Assembly (NCBI GenBank): GCA_026261815.1
Contig: JAMPIT010000437.1
Span: forward strand, 7,080,001-7,144,000
Origin: Monarcha castaneiventris obscurior
Lineage: Eukaryota; Chordata; Aves; Passeriformes; Monarchidae
Direction of reading: 5' to 3'
DNA length: 64,000 nucleotides
Below, one piece after another: positions 51,801-62,991 of this stretch. A program made the position numbers and the translations under genes. The notes beneath the pieces are model-generated. The model made no database searches and was not told the DNA's origin. It was given only the letters and a program-made list of their open reading frames with translations. The stretch's first letter is position 1. Each line of letters begins with the position of its first letter.

Positions 51801-53312
51801 CATGGGGCATAAAGGAATGTTTAGTATGGTTCCTACTTTTGTTGCTGCTTGTCCTTTGGGGCATAAATACTGAATATAAAGTCCAATGCCACTTCTAGTA
51901 ATGACTGTATCAGTATGAAAGGAATGTTCAATTTCAGTGCTTCTTTTAAAAGTTGCCTAAAGATTAACATTCACAATTCTTTAGCATGTAAAAGGTAGAA
52001 AAACTCCTTCTTTATCATCGTGTTACAGGGCAGGTGTTTTTGACAAATCAATTTGAATTATCTCTTGCAGTGCTTTATCTGTGTTCTTGGAAATCACTGA
52101 ATTTCATCAATCTTCATAGAATAAATTTTTATTTTATTATGAACTAAATCTAATGAACCCCCCACCCCAATCTGATAGATATTCAAGGCAGGTATAAAAT
52201 GTACAGGTACATTTTAAAGCAAACACTATTCTTAAACAATCTGAAATATTTTTATTCATCCCTCTAATATCTTCAGCTGTATTTTTAAAGGGAAAAAATA
52301 TTACTTACAATTGTTATCTAACTCAGTATTTCAGCTTTTGTTACTAGAATTTGCATGCTGCTTTAGACACATTCATTAGATGTGAAGATAATCACTCAGC
52401 TGTCAGTTATTCATTTAATAATTTGCATGTATATAAATTTTAATTAAATGGCTTCTAAGAAGCCAAGTCCTTTTTTGAAACAGCAAGAGAACACAGAAGT
52501 GCTGTGCTGATTTTATTGTCTCTCAGCTGATCTGCTCAACAACATCGATTACCTTTGCATAGATACTGAGTAGGAGGGTTCCAATTTCTAAAAATACTTC
52601 CAAAGGACAATATACTTCAAATAGAATCCAGTATAATTCAAAAGGTCTTCAGGATTCACTCTTACTTTTTATTATCTTCTCTACTACCTCATTGCAATGC
52701 AAAGGAGGTAAGAAAAATATTAGATCCTTTCACTAATAAAGAGTCTTAACTCAGCCTGGATAAAGTGTTTTCCTATCTCACTCCTTTTTCTCTCTAACAT
52801 CTCATCCAAGTTTTCATTAAAAGAAAAATCATTCTAGAGTAAGGAATGGGTTTGATTAAAACCAGACTAAATGTGGCTTTCCCCATAGATTAAAATTTGC
52901 AAAACCAAATATAGAGAATTGATTCAAACTAATATGTACATCCTGTGAGACTTAAACAAATTGCCTTAATTTCAGCCCCAAAGATCTGCCAGAATTGATG
53001 TGATTTGAATCACATCAGCTTTCCCCTAAAATGTAATGAACATAGCTTTTCTACTAACAGGTCAGGCAATTCTAATTTAATGCCAGTTTGTGATTTTGTG
53101 CAAACAGTAACAAACCAATCACTTGACAAAAATGTGCTGTAATTAAGCTAAAACCAAAACTATTTTTCTCTAGTGAGGGATAGTAAATAATGTTGTTTAC
53201 CTGCAGTATTCGATGTTACAGGCCTTGCAACAGCTTCTGGCTTAGTTTCACAGAGAAAGTCATCAATGGAGGGGCTCAGGAGGGGTCTGCTCTCCTGTTG
53301 CTCATTCACCAG
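30633..53312 (-). CDS. PEX5L: PEX5L / TRIP8b, PEX5-related protein (12 coding exons, lacks N-terminus)
   Basis: Neuronal TPR protein related to the peroxisomal PTS1 receptor PEX5. In mammals it binds HCN pacemaker channels, controls their trafficking and antagonises cAMP binding. Twelve exons join in frame to about 566 codons, ending AFNLES and TAA. Order: a disordered N-terminal region ([29 protein letters not shown], a serine run), the HCN-binding segment ([16 protein letters not shown] and [20 protein letters not shown]), then TPR repeats from [13 protein letters not shown] to the C-terminal [13 protein letters not shown] and [10 protein letters not shown] region. The TPR spacer with [13 protein letters not shown] and the serine-rich N-terminus separate it from PEX5. 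About 66 N-terminal residues of the roughly 626-residue human form are missing; their exons should lie beyond 64000. All junctions are GT/AG. It converges on USP13, as in human. Confidence 0.96.
30838..31467 (-). other. PEX5L: PEX5L intron
   Basis: A 630-bp intron with no recognised element. The next intron (31626-31994) is also plain. Confidence 0.8.
31468..31625 (-). CDS. PEX5L: PEX5L exon, penultimate coding
   Basis: Acceptor is tttctcaccag and donor is gtgagt. It encodes [20 protein letters not shown], then [20 protein letters not shown] and [12 protein letters not shown]. These are two TPR motifs; the NR and RYNLG residues match the PEX5 groove that binds C-terminal tripeptides. Ends in phase 2. 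Confidence 0.96.
31995..32160 (-). CDS. PEX5L: PEX5L exon, TPR
   Basis: Acceptor is cttgtctag and donor is gtacat. It encodes [20 protein letters not shown], then [20 protein letters not shown] and [16 protein letters not shown] complete TPR plus the helix before it. Phase 0 at the end. Confidence 0.95.
32161..33468 (-). other. PEX5L: PEX5L intron
   Basis: A 1.3-kb intron. It contains a T-rich low-complexity tract at about 33221-33270. Nothing else recognised. Confidence 0.75.
33469..33666 (-). CDS. PEX5L: PEX5L exon, TPR and inter-TPR linker
   Basis: Acceptor is tctgcctag and donor is gtaaat. It encodes [20 protein letters not shown], then [20 protein letters not shown] and [20 protein letters not shown]. 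The basic [13 protein letters not shown] spacer is typical of PEX5L. It carries an RRMS basophilic-kinase-like motif. Confidence 0.95.
33667..35325 (-). other. PEX5L: Two PEX5L introns around exon 34431-34501
   Basis: Introns 33667-34430 and 34502-35325. The first holds a short (AAT)n run at about 33950-33963. No other element seen. Confidence 0.75.
34431..34501 (-). CDS. PEX5L: PEX5L exon, TPR
   Basis: A 71-nt exon with acceptor ttttgcag and donor gtagat. It encodes [20 protein letters not shown] and ALQ, a TPR helix pair identical or nearly so to mammals. Confidence 0.95.
35326..35469 (-). CDS. PEX5L: PEX5L exon, first TPR
   Basis: A 48-codon phase 0-0 exon with acceptor cttctccag and donor gtattc. 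It encodes [20 protein letters not shown], then [20 protein letters not shown] and LQEPNDAE, the entry to the TPR domain. Confidence 0.95.
35470..36390 (-). other. PEX5L: PEX5L intron
   Basis: A 0.9-kb intron with no recognised repeat or coding segment. Confidence 0.75.
36391..36507 (-). CDS. PEX5L: PEX5L exon, HCN-binding helix
   Basis: A 39-codon phase 0-0 exon with acceptor cttctag and donor gtaaca. It encodes [20 protein letters not shown], then [19 protein letters not shown]. With the upstream exon it forms the acidic-aromatic stretch that in mammalian TRIP8b contacts the HCN cyclic-nucleotide-binding domain. Confidence 0.95.
38346..38371. repeat. TA / GTAT microsatellite
   Basis: A short (TA)n run followed by two GTAT units. 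Simple repeat, likely polymorphic. Confidence 0.85.
39668..40007 (+). mobile_element. Solo LTR of an endogenous retrovirus
   Basis: A 340-bp element with perfect inverted termini TGTCGC and GCGACA, flanked on both sides by the same six bases cattcc (39662-39667 and 40008-40013), which is a target-site duplication. Inside and in order are a TATA box (ggtataaaagt, about 39900-39910) and AATAAA (39916-39921), then a U5-like segment running to the end. No internal viral sequence is present, so this is a solo LTR left by recombination. The 6-bp duplication suggests a class II (ERVK-like) element. It lies antisense to PEX5L. Confidence 0.9.
43196..43291 (-). CDS. PEX5L: PEX5L exon, start of HCN-binding segment
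   Basis: A 32-codon phase 0-0 exon with acceptor cttttttag and donor gtatta. It encodes [20 protein letters not shown] and [12 protein letters not shown]. The SRNHS site fits an Arg-x-x-Ser kinase motif at the start of the HCN-binding region. It is isolated by introns of 6.1 and 6.7 kb. Confidence 0.94.
43292..49354 (-). other. PEX5L: PEX5L intron
   Basis: A 6.1-kb intron. A poly-T run lies at about 43864-43880 and a GC-richer patch at about 46.0-46.4 kb without recognisable coding potential. Nothing else was identified. Confidence 0.75.
49355..49451 (-). CDS. PEX5L: PEX5L exon, disordered N-terminal region
   Basis: Acceptor is tatttctag and donor is gtaaga. It encodes [20 protein letters not shown] and [12 protein letters not shown]. 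The match is to human SSEHRSQPELSGGKSALNSE, with lower conservation than the TPR half. This region is alternatively spliced in mammals. Confidence 0.92.
49452..49958 (-). other. PEX5L: PEX5L intron with possible MIR remnant
   Basis: A 0.5-kb intron. About 49608-49672 resembles the MIR core (see the separate entry). Confidence 0.7.
49608..49672 (-). repeat. Possible MIR SINE core remnant
   Basis: The stretch with tagacagagtaactgaggcc resembles the reverse complement of the conserved MIR core (acagatgaggaaactgaggc). Divergent and short, judged by eye only. Confidence 0.35.
49959..50085 (-). CDS. PEX5L: PEX5L exon, Ser-rich N-terminal region
   Basis: Acceptor is atttttcag and donor is gtacaa. 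It encodes [20 protein letters not shown], then [20 protein letters not shown] and L, ending in a split Trp codon. The serine run is coded by near-identical TCA triplets. The entry codon is read as Val. Confidence 0.93.
50086..51162 (-). other. PEX5L: PEX5L intron
   Basis: A 1.1-kb AT-rich intron with no recognised feature. Confidence 0.75.
51163..51372 (-). CDS. PEX5L: PEX5L exon, N-terminal region
   Basis: Acceptor is tctctaag and donor is gtaaga. It encodes [20 protein letters not shown], then [20 protein letters not shown] and a tail ending [11 protein letters not shown]. It lines up with human [16 protein letters not shown] second AG (ending atcaacag, 51363-51364) lies inside the exon but would shift the frame. 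Confidence 0.93.
51373..53200 (-). other. PEX5L: PEX5L intron
   Basis: A 1.8-kb AT-rich intron with no recognised feature. Confidence 0.75.
53201..53312 (-). CDS. PEX5L: PEX5L first coding exon found in window
   Basis: Acceptor is tgttgctag and donor is gtaaac. It encodes [20 protein letters not shown], then [17 protein letters not shown]. The entry phase is 0, so the upstream exon should end with the human TMTSQ equivalent. No such exon was found up to position 64000. Confidence 0.94.
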
Positions 53313-56300
53313 CTAGCAACAAAGAACCCCAGGTCACAGAGCATTCTTGGGATGCAGAATTTACAGAGATAAAACATATTCTCACAATATCATGTGCTTT
53401 ATATTTAATTGTGAGAGTAAGATGTTGCAATTAGAAGATGCACAAATAGCACTGGGATTGAAATAAAAAAAGCTTTAGTTACTCTTTTGGGGCAAAATTA
53501 TATTCCACTTTAACAAATCACACAAAAATAAAGCAGCAAGATGGTTTTTCCTTAGCAGTTATTGCATACTATTGCTTATAGGGCTAAAGTTACAGGGCCT
53601 GATGCAGCTCCTTTCAAATCCATGGTGAAGTTGCCCTTTTCTATCACCAGGAGGCTAAGCAGGGCTTTCTTTTTTGGAAGTGGCCTTTTTTTTCCCCACA
53701 AGTAACATGCTTCCCCACAGAACTTCCACAATAGCATTTCATCTTGCAAATAAGCATTAGCCCATTAAACAATAACCTGCTGAGACAGGAAACACTTCTC
53801 TGCCATACAACGACATGTGAATGACAGTGGATGGAGCCTGGTGAGTGTATGAACCTCCTGCATGAGTTCTGACCTCATAAACTCATAAAACACCTTTTAA
53901 TGAGGAGCAGTTTTCCATTTTTAATCTCGTGAATGAATTGGTGTTCTGCTACCTGACAGAAATCTCTGTATTACGGGCTATTTAATGTATGAGGAATTAA
54001 AAAGACAAAACAGTACAAGTCCCAGGAATAAAAGCCTCCTCTTCACCATCTCTCTCCGATTAGAGGATCAAGACCTAAGCTGAGCTGGAGGGATGTCTGA
54101 TGGTGTGCCCTGAACTTACTTTATCTTAGTATCTCGATTTCTTTGTCTGAAAAAATGTTTTCCCACTGTTGCTTTTGTCTGGAGCTCTTTCAGCTTTATT
54201 TCACCCCATCCACTCTTCTTCTTGCCCATCTGTTTTAACTCTTTTTCCATTGCTGAATTTTCAAAATTTTCTCTCAGATATGTTTGAATTTTTAAATTTA
54301 GGATGGTAACAGGGACTAAAAGTGGCAAAAAAGGGTATTTACTCATCCTCATATTTCTTAAATACTGGCCCTGAGCTACTCCAGCAGCAGGATTATCTCT
54401 AAAGTTATTACAGGAAACCAGATTAGGTTCACTGCTGCTCAGTGCTTGATTTCTGCATTGCAAAGTACTGGAGCTATTGAAATAACAAGCCCACTATTTT
54501 GATGGATTAAACGTTTAAGCTGATATTGCTATGTGTGTGCACAAATGCATTTGCCCAAGACCTCAGAGTTTTGCACTAAAATACCAATTTCCATGAGCAC
54601 CATGGAAGTCAGATGAGTGATTGCCTGCCCAGCTGAGTGCAGCTCAATGTGCAAATGTGGGCTCTGAATTCAGAAATCTGTCCCAAACTCCAAATGTACA
54701 TGTGCTAAACCCAGACTGCAGATGCACCTCACCAGGGACTTAATCAGGGGAGCCTGACTCTGGATTGACTGTCCAGGTTGCTGTCTCATTCAATGCACAG
54801 AAGGCATTCGCTTAATTGGGTAAATCTCATCACTTGATTGGAAATTGCATTTATATCAACTGCACACCTTTGATTTTCATTATCTGCAGGTCTACAAATT
54901 TACCTGATGCTAATATTTAAGACTTAAGCAGTCCTAATTTTTCTTTTTTATGATTTGATGACAGTCCTTACTCATGGCTATTTTTGAAAAACATGAATGT
55001 GGATGCCTTAAGTTAAGAGTTAAGTCTTATTCCAAACTACTTTTAGTATTTTAAAATTTTATCCAGATATCAGTAAAAGTTGCTTGTTATATTTTTCTTT
55101 CTGCATTTACACAGCATAAAGAAAAGTCCTAGACCATTTGAAGAGGGACAGGAGGGAAGAAATAAGTTCTGTAGGAATCAGTGTAAATATAAAAACTTCA
55201 CAGGAAATACTCTGTATCTGTAAGACTATCAATAGGGTACATTATTACATAGGATTCAGATGCTTATCAAGTTTCCCATTACATTGCAAGGAAATTTTTT
55301 TAATAGGAAAGAATGGGGGAAGGATGACATGAAGAAAGATTATGAGAACCAAAGCACCCAAAATCACTCATTGCAGACAGAGTGAAGAATAGAAAATCTG
55401 AAGACAAACTGGAAAGGCAATTTATTGCCCAAACCTGCTGCAGAGGTCAGAGGATAAACTCTGGGAAGACCAGAAATAATTCTAAGAATCAGAGTTGTGG
55501 CGGGGAAGGAGACAAGAATCAATAAAGATTTGAATTTTTCCAAGGTCTAACTGAAGCATGACGTCTGATAATTCTTTTTCCTTTTCAAAGATGGTTATCA
55601 TGTCCTTAGACTTTTCTTTATTATGTTTATTAGATTTATTACATTTTAGAGGAAGACTAAAAGAGTTTGACTTGCTTAGGCTAACAAAATGAAGATTGAG
55701 TAGGAATGTAGTTATTCTTCATGTACACACAAAGGGACAGTGGTCAGATGACACTGAAGGAGGAAAGTTATTTCAGCTATAGAGAAATATTGGCCCAATA
55801 ACAGAGTTCTAAACTGGGCATGAGTACATCTGGTCTGGGAATTAAAAGAACTGACCTACCACAGCAGTGAACGGTATGAACAATATTCTTATTTTTACTG
55901 TAGGGGGACAAAATGCCCACCTATTTAAAATGGCTTTTACCAAGCCTTCTGCACTGCTGTTTATGACGTGACTGTGACCCAGAGGATCCGTCCTAGTCTT
56001 GTGTCCTGTGCTCCTAGAAGCTGTAGGAATATCTTATTGAAAAGTTTCCTCCTGTGAAAAATAATCTGCTTTTAACTCAAATATTTGGGTCAAAACAGAT
56101 AGCAAATACATGACCATGTCTACTAATTCTCAATAAACACAAATGATGTGTGTATAGCAATAGAAAATATTAGAAAAAAAGTACTTTGACACGAAGCAGA
56201 CATTTAATGATGAATTAAGGCTTAACAAGTAAGAGTGCCATGAGCTGATATTTTTTTCTGTAGGGAAGTGGGCAGTGGGGCAGGTTTCTGACATTATTGC

Positions 56301-56499
56301 ATAAGCAGTGCCACTTGTTAAGCCCTTGATCTCGCACTTGGAATTTCATTTTGCTGCCTCATATACTGTACCAAATTTATCCCTTGCTTAATACTGCTCA
56401 AGTTATTAGAGTTATATCAGGCATGAATTTGGAGTAGTGCATAAAAGATTTATGAGATGAAAACTATGATCTATATTAAACCAATAATTTATGGTTCTC

Positions 56500-56650
56500 A
56501 AGCACCTTTCAGGTCGAAAATCACAGAATGCCTTAAAACATTCATGAATCAGGCCTGGCACCACCGCAGAGCTGGGGACTATTGTCTCTGTGTTGCAGAT
56601 GAGAGAAGCAAAGTGAAATTAGGAAAGTCACCCAGCATCTCTGGGTGCTG
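56500..56650 (-). repeat. Possible MIR SINE remnant
   Basis: The run around ttgcagatgagagaagcaaa, followed by gaaagtcacccagca, resembles the MIR core in reverse orientation (cagatgaggaaactgaggc, then gacttgcccaaggtcacac). Heavily diverged, by-eye call. Confidence 0.35.
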
Positions 56651-59600
56651 GAGGAGCAGCACTGGGGGCAGGAGCAGGGTGGCCAATCCCCCTCAGGATT
56701 TATGTATCCAATATCTGTACACATGCCAAGGGGTGCAGACTCAGCCTGGGAAAAGGGGGGTTTCTCAGTACTAATTTAGCCAGCGGGTGCCATAAATCCT
56801 CATAATATCTCTAGGAACTTAAATTTTCTTTATAAGATTCACTTTAATTAAAGAAGAAGCCCACGCACTCCTTTAATTGAGGGATATGTGAAATCTGTGG
56901 AGGCTGATATTCCCTACTACCAACACATCTGAAGAGACTCATCCATAGTATAAGATACTCCTAAATTCAAATGAGTCTTCTGGGAGCAGCACAACAGAAA
57001 AAGGTGGTTTTCTCATTCCAGTACTGCTACTGGAATTTTTCATTCCAAAAAGCCTGTAAATGGGGCTTCTGGGTGCTTTGGGAGAGATACTAGGAAAGTC
57101 CAAAGAGTCTGATATCAGCCCCACTGCTTCGAAATACTCAAAGCAAGGATCATTTAGCAGTGACTGTAAAGTATGGTCTTTCCATCCTATTGGATATACT
57201 CTCTTTCTGCATTCGTGATTTTTAGCTGTTTGCAATGCACAAAGCATGCTGGTTTGTTTCTTTTTTTAAGTTTTACTAGGGCATAACATAATGCTAGTCT
57301 TTAAGATAAATTATTTAGTCTCTAAACTGGGGGTGGGAGGTTTCCAGTCAGGCATGGGCAGCTAATTAGCACCTATGTTTTGAGCACAGAGTGAACTAGT
57401 TCTCTTAAATTAAGTGCCTGAATTCCCTTCATGTTCAATAGGGAGAGATAAATGCCTAGAAAAGCAACTCCAGAGGGAGATTGTGCCTGCCCAATTTAGG
57501 TTGTCCCTCAGGAGGCTCTCAAAGGCACCTAGCTTTCCCCTGGCTATATATGGGATTTATTTTAGAAGGACTGGCTCAAGAGGCATCTAAAATTTGGATG
57601 TAATTCGCTACCGAAGTGCGTTGGATTGGATTTTGGATTGGATCCATTTTGTCACCTGAGCCTTATTGAATTACTCATGGCACTAATTTAGGAAGCCCCA
57701 GACTGCTACTGGGTAATCTCCTGTACAGTTCAGCAGCAAAGCTGCTCCTGGGCACTGGGGCTTTTTCTTGTGCTGCCCTGTCAGTGTGGTGAGAGGGTGG
57801 TTGAGCTGCACCAGTGACATGAGCTGCTCCAAAAGGATCAGAGAGTGGTAATGAACATGTGGTCATGAGTATGGGAGAAGGCAGGAACCACCTAACTCAG
57901 ATTTTCTCCTGGAAAAATTGTATTTTTGAACTTTGCTTTGAGAAACTTGTCTTCTCTTTGGGTGAGATGGGACAAACAAGTAAAAGAGTCAGATTGATTC
58001 CAGCAGCTTGTAAGTGTTATGCTTAGGCAGAGACATCAGCTCATTTCAGCTATTTTTATGACACACAGCAATGGTTTCCTGACAGGTTCTCTGCACGTAT
58101 CTGGCACCCCATGATCTTTGGTGGCACACACTGGGGTAAGAGGAAACAAATCAATTGATTTCTACTACCTGGCTCTTTCTAAAAACTGGTAAATGGGAAC
58201 CACAACTGGAAATTGAGGTTATTTTTTTTCTAGAGCATAACTGGAAGTACTGGCCTGACAGTCGTATCTGTGGATCGTTATCTTGGCAGGGTACGAAGTG
58301 GAAGACCTCCTTTTCTGGTTGCAGAGGGATGTTTGGAGAGGGAACTCCTGGCAAAATCAGTAGTCTTGTGATGAAAGTTAAATTGCATGAGTTTTGTTTT
58401 TCTTCTTTTGCCACCTTTCTAATATGTTTATAAAGGTTTCACAATCAAAATTACTGCTTCACACACTTTATTTGCTCTTGTATAGTAAGTGTGATTGCTT
58501 CTTGGCTTTTTACATCATCCTTGTGCCAGAGTGAAACATTAATTTTTCTCTGTCACTCTACTATGGATGTATGTCCCAATAGAGCTGACTTGAGAGCCAA
58601 ATATTTGGTTTTCACCAGAAGAGAGAATTGATTCACACAGCACGCGGTGTAAGACTTCCACCTCATGTGAATTGTGGGAAGCTCTAAAATTGAGATGAAT
58701 TCATCGCACCCTCTTGCACGTCGGTGTTGCTGTGTGTCTGAAGACCAGCCCTGCCTGCCAGCTGATAACCAGTGCTCTGTTGCTAGGTAGTAGGAAGTGT
58801 GCAGAGTGGCCTGTGAATCAGAGGTGGCAATTCCTTACCTAAAATCACACAAGCCAAGTCACGGCCCAGGGCTTACGGCTGTCAGGGTTTGTGTGAAGTC
58901 AGAGAAGCTGTGGGAGGATTGCTATGGACACTGCACTGGATATTTGAATTCACATGCCAGCTGCATTGTTTAAAACCTCTGTTTATGTTGCACCTCCATA
59001 AAGAGCAGTTGCATTGCTGGGTGACAGCTCTTGTGGTCTCTGTGTCACACCAACACCCTGCCTGTGTTTTTACACGCTGACCTGTACAAGTTAAGGTGTA
59101 TTCTTGCAAGGTAAAATTAAACATCTCACAGTTCAAAATCTCCTTCCCTCTGTTCAGCCTGGTCTGGCTAAAGGAGGTTTAACATGGGAGTCATGTCTGG
59201 CTCACACATTTTGGCCCGGCTCCAGCCAAGCACTTAAACATGCTCTGCAAAACTCAAGGTTAAGCACATGCTCAACTGTCCTGCTGGACCAGAGCCACGG
59301 GGGAAGAAGAGGAAAGTTTTAACTGTGACTGACAGTTTGGCCTGTACCCATACAGAAATGTGATTTATTGTAAATCTGCCTGTTGCATTCACGCCTGCAT
59401 GCTCCATGCACTCTTTTTAACTACAGGAAGCTGTTATCTAAAATGGAGTGCCTTCTCTTCCTGGGTGTTATAGGATTTTATTTATCATTTGGCCATGAGT
59501 TTTCTTTGTGGTGTTACCTGGTGATTTCTGTTTTAGCCTCTCCCCTCCCCATGTCATTATCTAGGGTGAAGACCTACAACAGTGATCAAAGACAACGTTC

Positions 59601-59673
59601 TGTCATCACCACAGATAATTTGAGATCATCGCTGTATCTTTGCATATGGGCTGTAACTGCTTGAAAAGCACAA

Positions 59674-59731
59674 GGATTTTTCTTCTCCTGTCTGTGGATT
59701 TTTCTTCTCCTTTCTGTGGATTTTTCTTCTC
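59674..59731. repeat. Short tandem repeat, 22-bp unit, about 2.6 copies
   Basis: The unit ggatttttcttctcctgtctgt occurs at 59674-59695, again with one change at 59696-59717, and partly from 59718. A small pyrimidine-rich minisatellite in the PEX5L 5' intron. Confidence 0.9.
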
Positions 59732-61198
59732 AAACTCTGTTCTGTAGCATATCTAGAGTCAGGCTGTGGTGTTGGATGTGCTACTGCGCTGATCATAGGG
59801 ATCAGGATGTTAAGTTCTTGTTACTTGGCCTTTCCCTTTAGGAATCTGTCACAGAATGTCTGGCTGCTTTGGGACGTTTTCAGCAGATTGAAGAGCTTGA
59901 AACTCATAAGCTGTTTGTGAGTTGCAATTCAGTAGAATAGTTTCACTGAAAAACCAGCAAGTTCAGTGAATCTAAAACTGCAGCTCATGGTTTGCAGCTC
60001 TTTATCAGAACAGTATATTCATACTTAGAGTATTCATGAATGAAGAGCCAAGAAGTTTCTGAAAAGTAACTCCTATTAATTAATATAAAAACCAAGCTAA
60101 ACTGGTATATTATATTATTCACAAAAAAGTTTGCCCAATATTTCTGTCCTTAAGGAATAGTAAGGCATTTTACATTGTATGAAACAGTACAGTTTTTTTT
60201 TTTTTACTTTATTAAAAATATGACACCATCAATTCCCATGGTAATTTCAAATTAAAATTGTTATTTCATAGAAATATGTATTTAATTTATGTGACAGAAA
60301 AATCTCCATAACTTTAGGAAAGCAGCCAATTTATGACTTTTAAGTATATTGTCAAGGCAATTTTATTGTACTCATGAGAGTATTTCTGCTGAAATTATGC
60401 ATAAGGCCCTAAAAGCAGTAAGTGCTGAGCAATATTTAATTTAGACATAAAGAACCAATTAATATTTGTACTACTAAGCATGCATTTATTAATTTTTGTA
60501 TTTCTTTTTTTTTTTCCTCTTCATTTATTTACCCTGTCCTAATAATAGATGAAAAAGAGCTATCAGTAGGACTTAGGTTGTGTCCCCTGATAAACTACTC
60601 AAAGCTTTTATAATAAATCAGATGTGAGATGTATAGAACATACTGCTAATGAATTTATCATGAATCCTTTAAAAAGAATCAAAGAATAGGATCTCAAGCC
60701 TAGTTATCCCAAGATCAGTGAGGAAATTGCTACCATTTTTAGAGGGCAGGTCGGAATGTACAACAAATTCAGTCCAGACTTTGATAATGGCAAAGATTAA
60801 AACTCCATGATTTTTGCCTTTTTTACCTGAATGTATTTCACTTAGTTAAAATGCAGTGAATTCTGGTTTATGTTGGTGTGAAAGAGAAGGGAAGCTAATT
60901 ACATCCACTGGAGCATCCCATCATTCTGTTATATTGTTACTGAGAAATCATTTATGGAGTGGGCTGGAAGTCAGTGCAAGCCTAATGCTAAGAAGCTTAG
61001 AATGAACATGATTGATTCAAATGGGACTGTAAACTTTATATGGAAAACTGTGATTATGCAATCAAATTCATGTAGTGAGCCCTCGATACACACATCAGAA
61101 AATCCACCAACAACATTGGGAGCTGAATATTAGCTATCTTTAATCTGTTTCCTTTATAAAATTGAATGGAAGCATTTAAAAATCTCCTGTTAGAGATT

Positions 61199-61397
61199 AA
61201 AAAAACCCAAACAACCCACCAAAACCCACAAAAAAGCACCAGAACAAAACAAATATAAAAAACAACCTAACAAAGCAAGCAAAAAAAATGAAACCTAACC
61301 AAAAACACACCACCACCACCAAAATAAGTAAATAAATACATACATACATACATACAAACATATATAAAAGCAAATGAAAACCAAAACACCAAAACAG
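61199..61397. repeat. A/C-rich low-complexity tract with CATA microsatellite
   Basis: About 200 bp that are nearly all A and C on the + strand, with a CAC run at 61309-61320 and a (CATA)n run at about 61339-61356. Simple sequence; the minus strand is T/G-rich. Confidence 0.85.
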
Positions 61398-62954
61398 TGG
61401 AATTTAGGCAGTGGAAATGTCTGAGTATTTTATTCACAAGCCCTTAAGCAAATATAAATGTGCTAAGATCAACTAAGTATCGGCATGCAAATGAAGTTCA
61501 CTTAAAAAAATAGTAGTTTCTACTCTGAATACTAACTAATACCTTAAAGACCATAAAAAAGCCTTAAGCATCTGGTGGAGTTAATTGGGGTGTAGTCAGG
61601 CAACATATCTCTTATTCTGACGTGTGCTGTAGCCTGCATTTTTCACAGGGGAGGATGAATTTCAGCTTGTTTCTTATAATGTAATTCCAGCTTTTTAAAT
61701 TCCTTCTTTCCAATTCAAATTCTAAACCCTAAGTGTTCTGTAGGTTAACTTTTTAACTTATAAATGCTCGAGATCAAAACTGCTCTGAGCAATGTCTGTG
61801 TGGGTCCTGTAAATTCTAGGTAGGCAGCTCCTGTATTTTTCAGTCACAAGCAGAAGTGGGGAATGACTTTCAAGATATATTTTGCATTTCTTTTTCCTAT
61901 TGGTAAAGTTTTCATGGACTCCCTTTTCTGTTCCATGTAACTCCAGAGTATATTTGCCACAGGACTGTCATGGATGTGAATCTCCCCTTTTCTTTCTGTT
62001 ATCTTTATAGGGATCCTACCATGAGTAGCTTTCCAATCTGTGTGCTCTGATAAGGAATCTAAATTTTGTGTGATGGACTTGGGACAAATAATTCCTGTGA
62101 CACTCTGAGATTCCTTTTGTTTTTGCTGGCAAAGGATTTAAGCATCAACTTTTTTACTGCTCAATAAAGCAGTTAATCATATTTTAAAGTATGAGTCTGG
62201 GTCGAAGTACGTGATTGAATCAGATCCTTTGAAGTTCACTGACCTGTAGTAAATTGGGAATTTCATAGCTGACTGCACAATTAAACTTTGACTTCAGGGC
62301 ATATTTAGGTTTAAATTTCTCATTAGAAAGTAATTCTGAAGCAAGGTTTTTTCCTCCTGACAAATGCAAAGAAGCTGTGAAGAGGTTAAACAAAAACTTT
62401 ATTTTGCAATTAAAACCAAATTTATGCATGATTTTTCTCATTTATTTCTCTGCTTCAGGCAGAAGTAATTGGTTCATAGCTTAATATCCAGTTAATCTTT
62501 GAACCTTCAGCAAGCTTTCTTACACACTTTCTAGGTTTTATTCATATGAAAAAAGTTCCTTTTTTTCATTTGTCCCAGTCTCTTATCAATTATCTTTTAA
62601 AAGATGAAGGGAGACAGCAACATGGATAGAGTTATATTCTACAAAATCCTATTAGAACTGAAAGATCACTCTCTTGATGCTTAAAGTATTAAATTTGGCA
62701 ACTACTGAATCCTTTTTCACACTAGTAAGTGTGAAGAAAGTGACTTTTATGGAAGGTAATTGAGACAGGAAGACAGGATTACAAAAAATATATACTGAAA
62801 GGTCTATTCAATTACCAGGAGTACCCCTCTGCTAACTGTAGTACATTTATTACTACAGGAATGGTGATTGAGATTCCCAGTTGCCATCTATGCCACAGCC
62901 CCACAGGAGTCTGCAGTACATTTTTGGTTCATGTTATTTGAAGGTTTGCCTCCA

Positions 62955-62991
62955 GATCTGATGATATAAAACCGTATCTGATGATATAAAA
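62955..62991. repeat. Short direct duplication
   Basis: The word atctgatgatataaaa occurs twice within 37 bp (62956 and 62976), separated by four bases. A small local duplication. Confidence 0.85.

Noticed and set aside
58820..58870. Another MIR-like stretch (aaaatcacacaagccaagtc).
   Set aside because: The resemblance is limited to about 40 bases with mismatches. Too weak to list as a feature.
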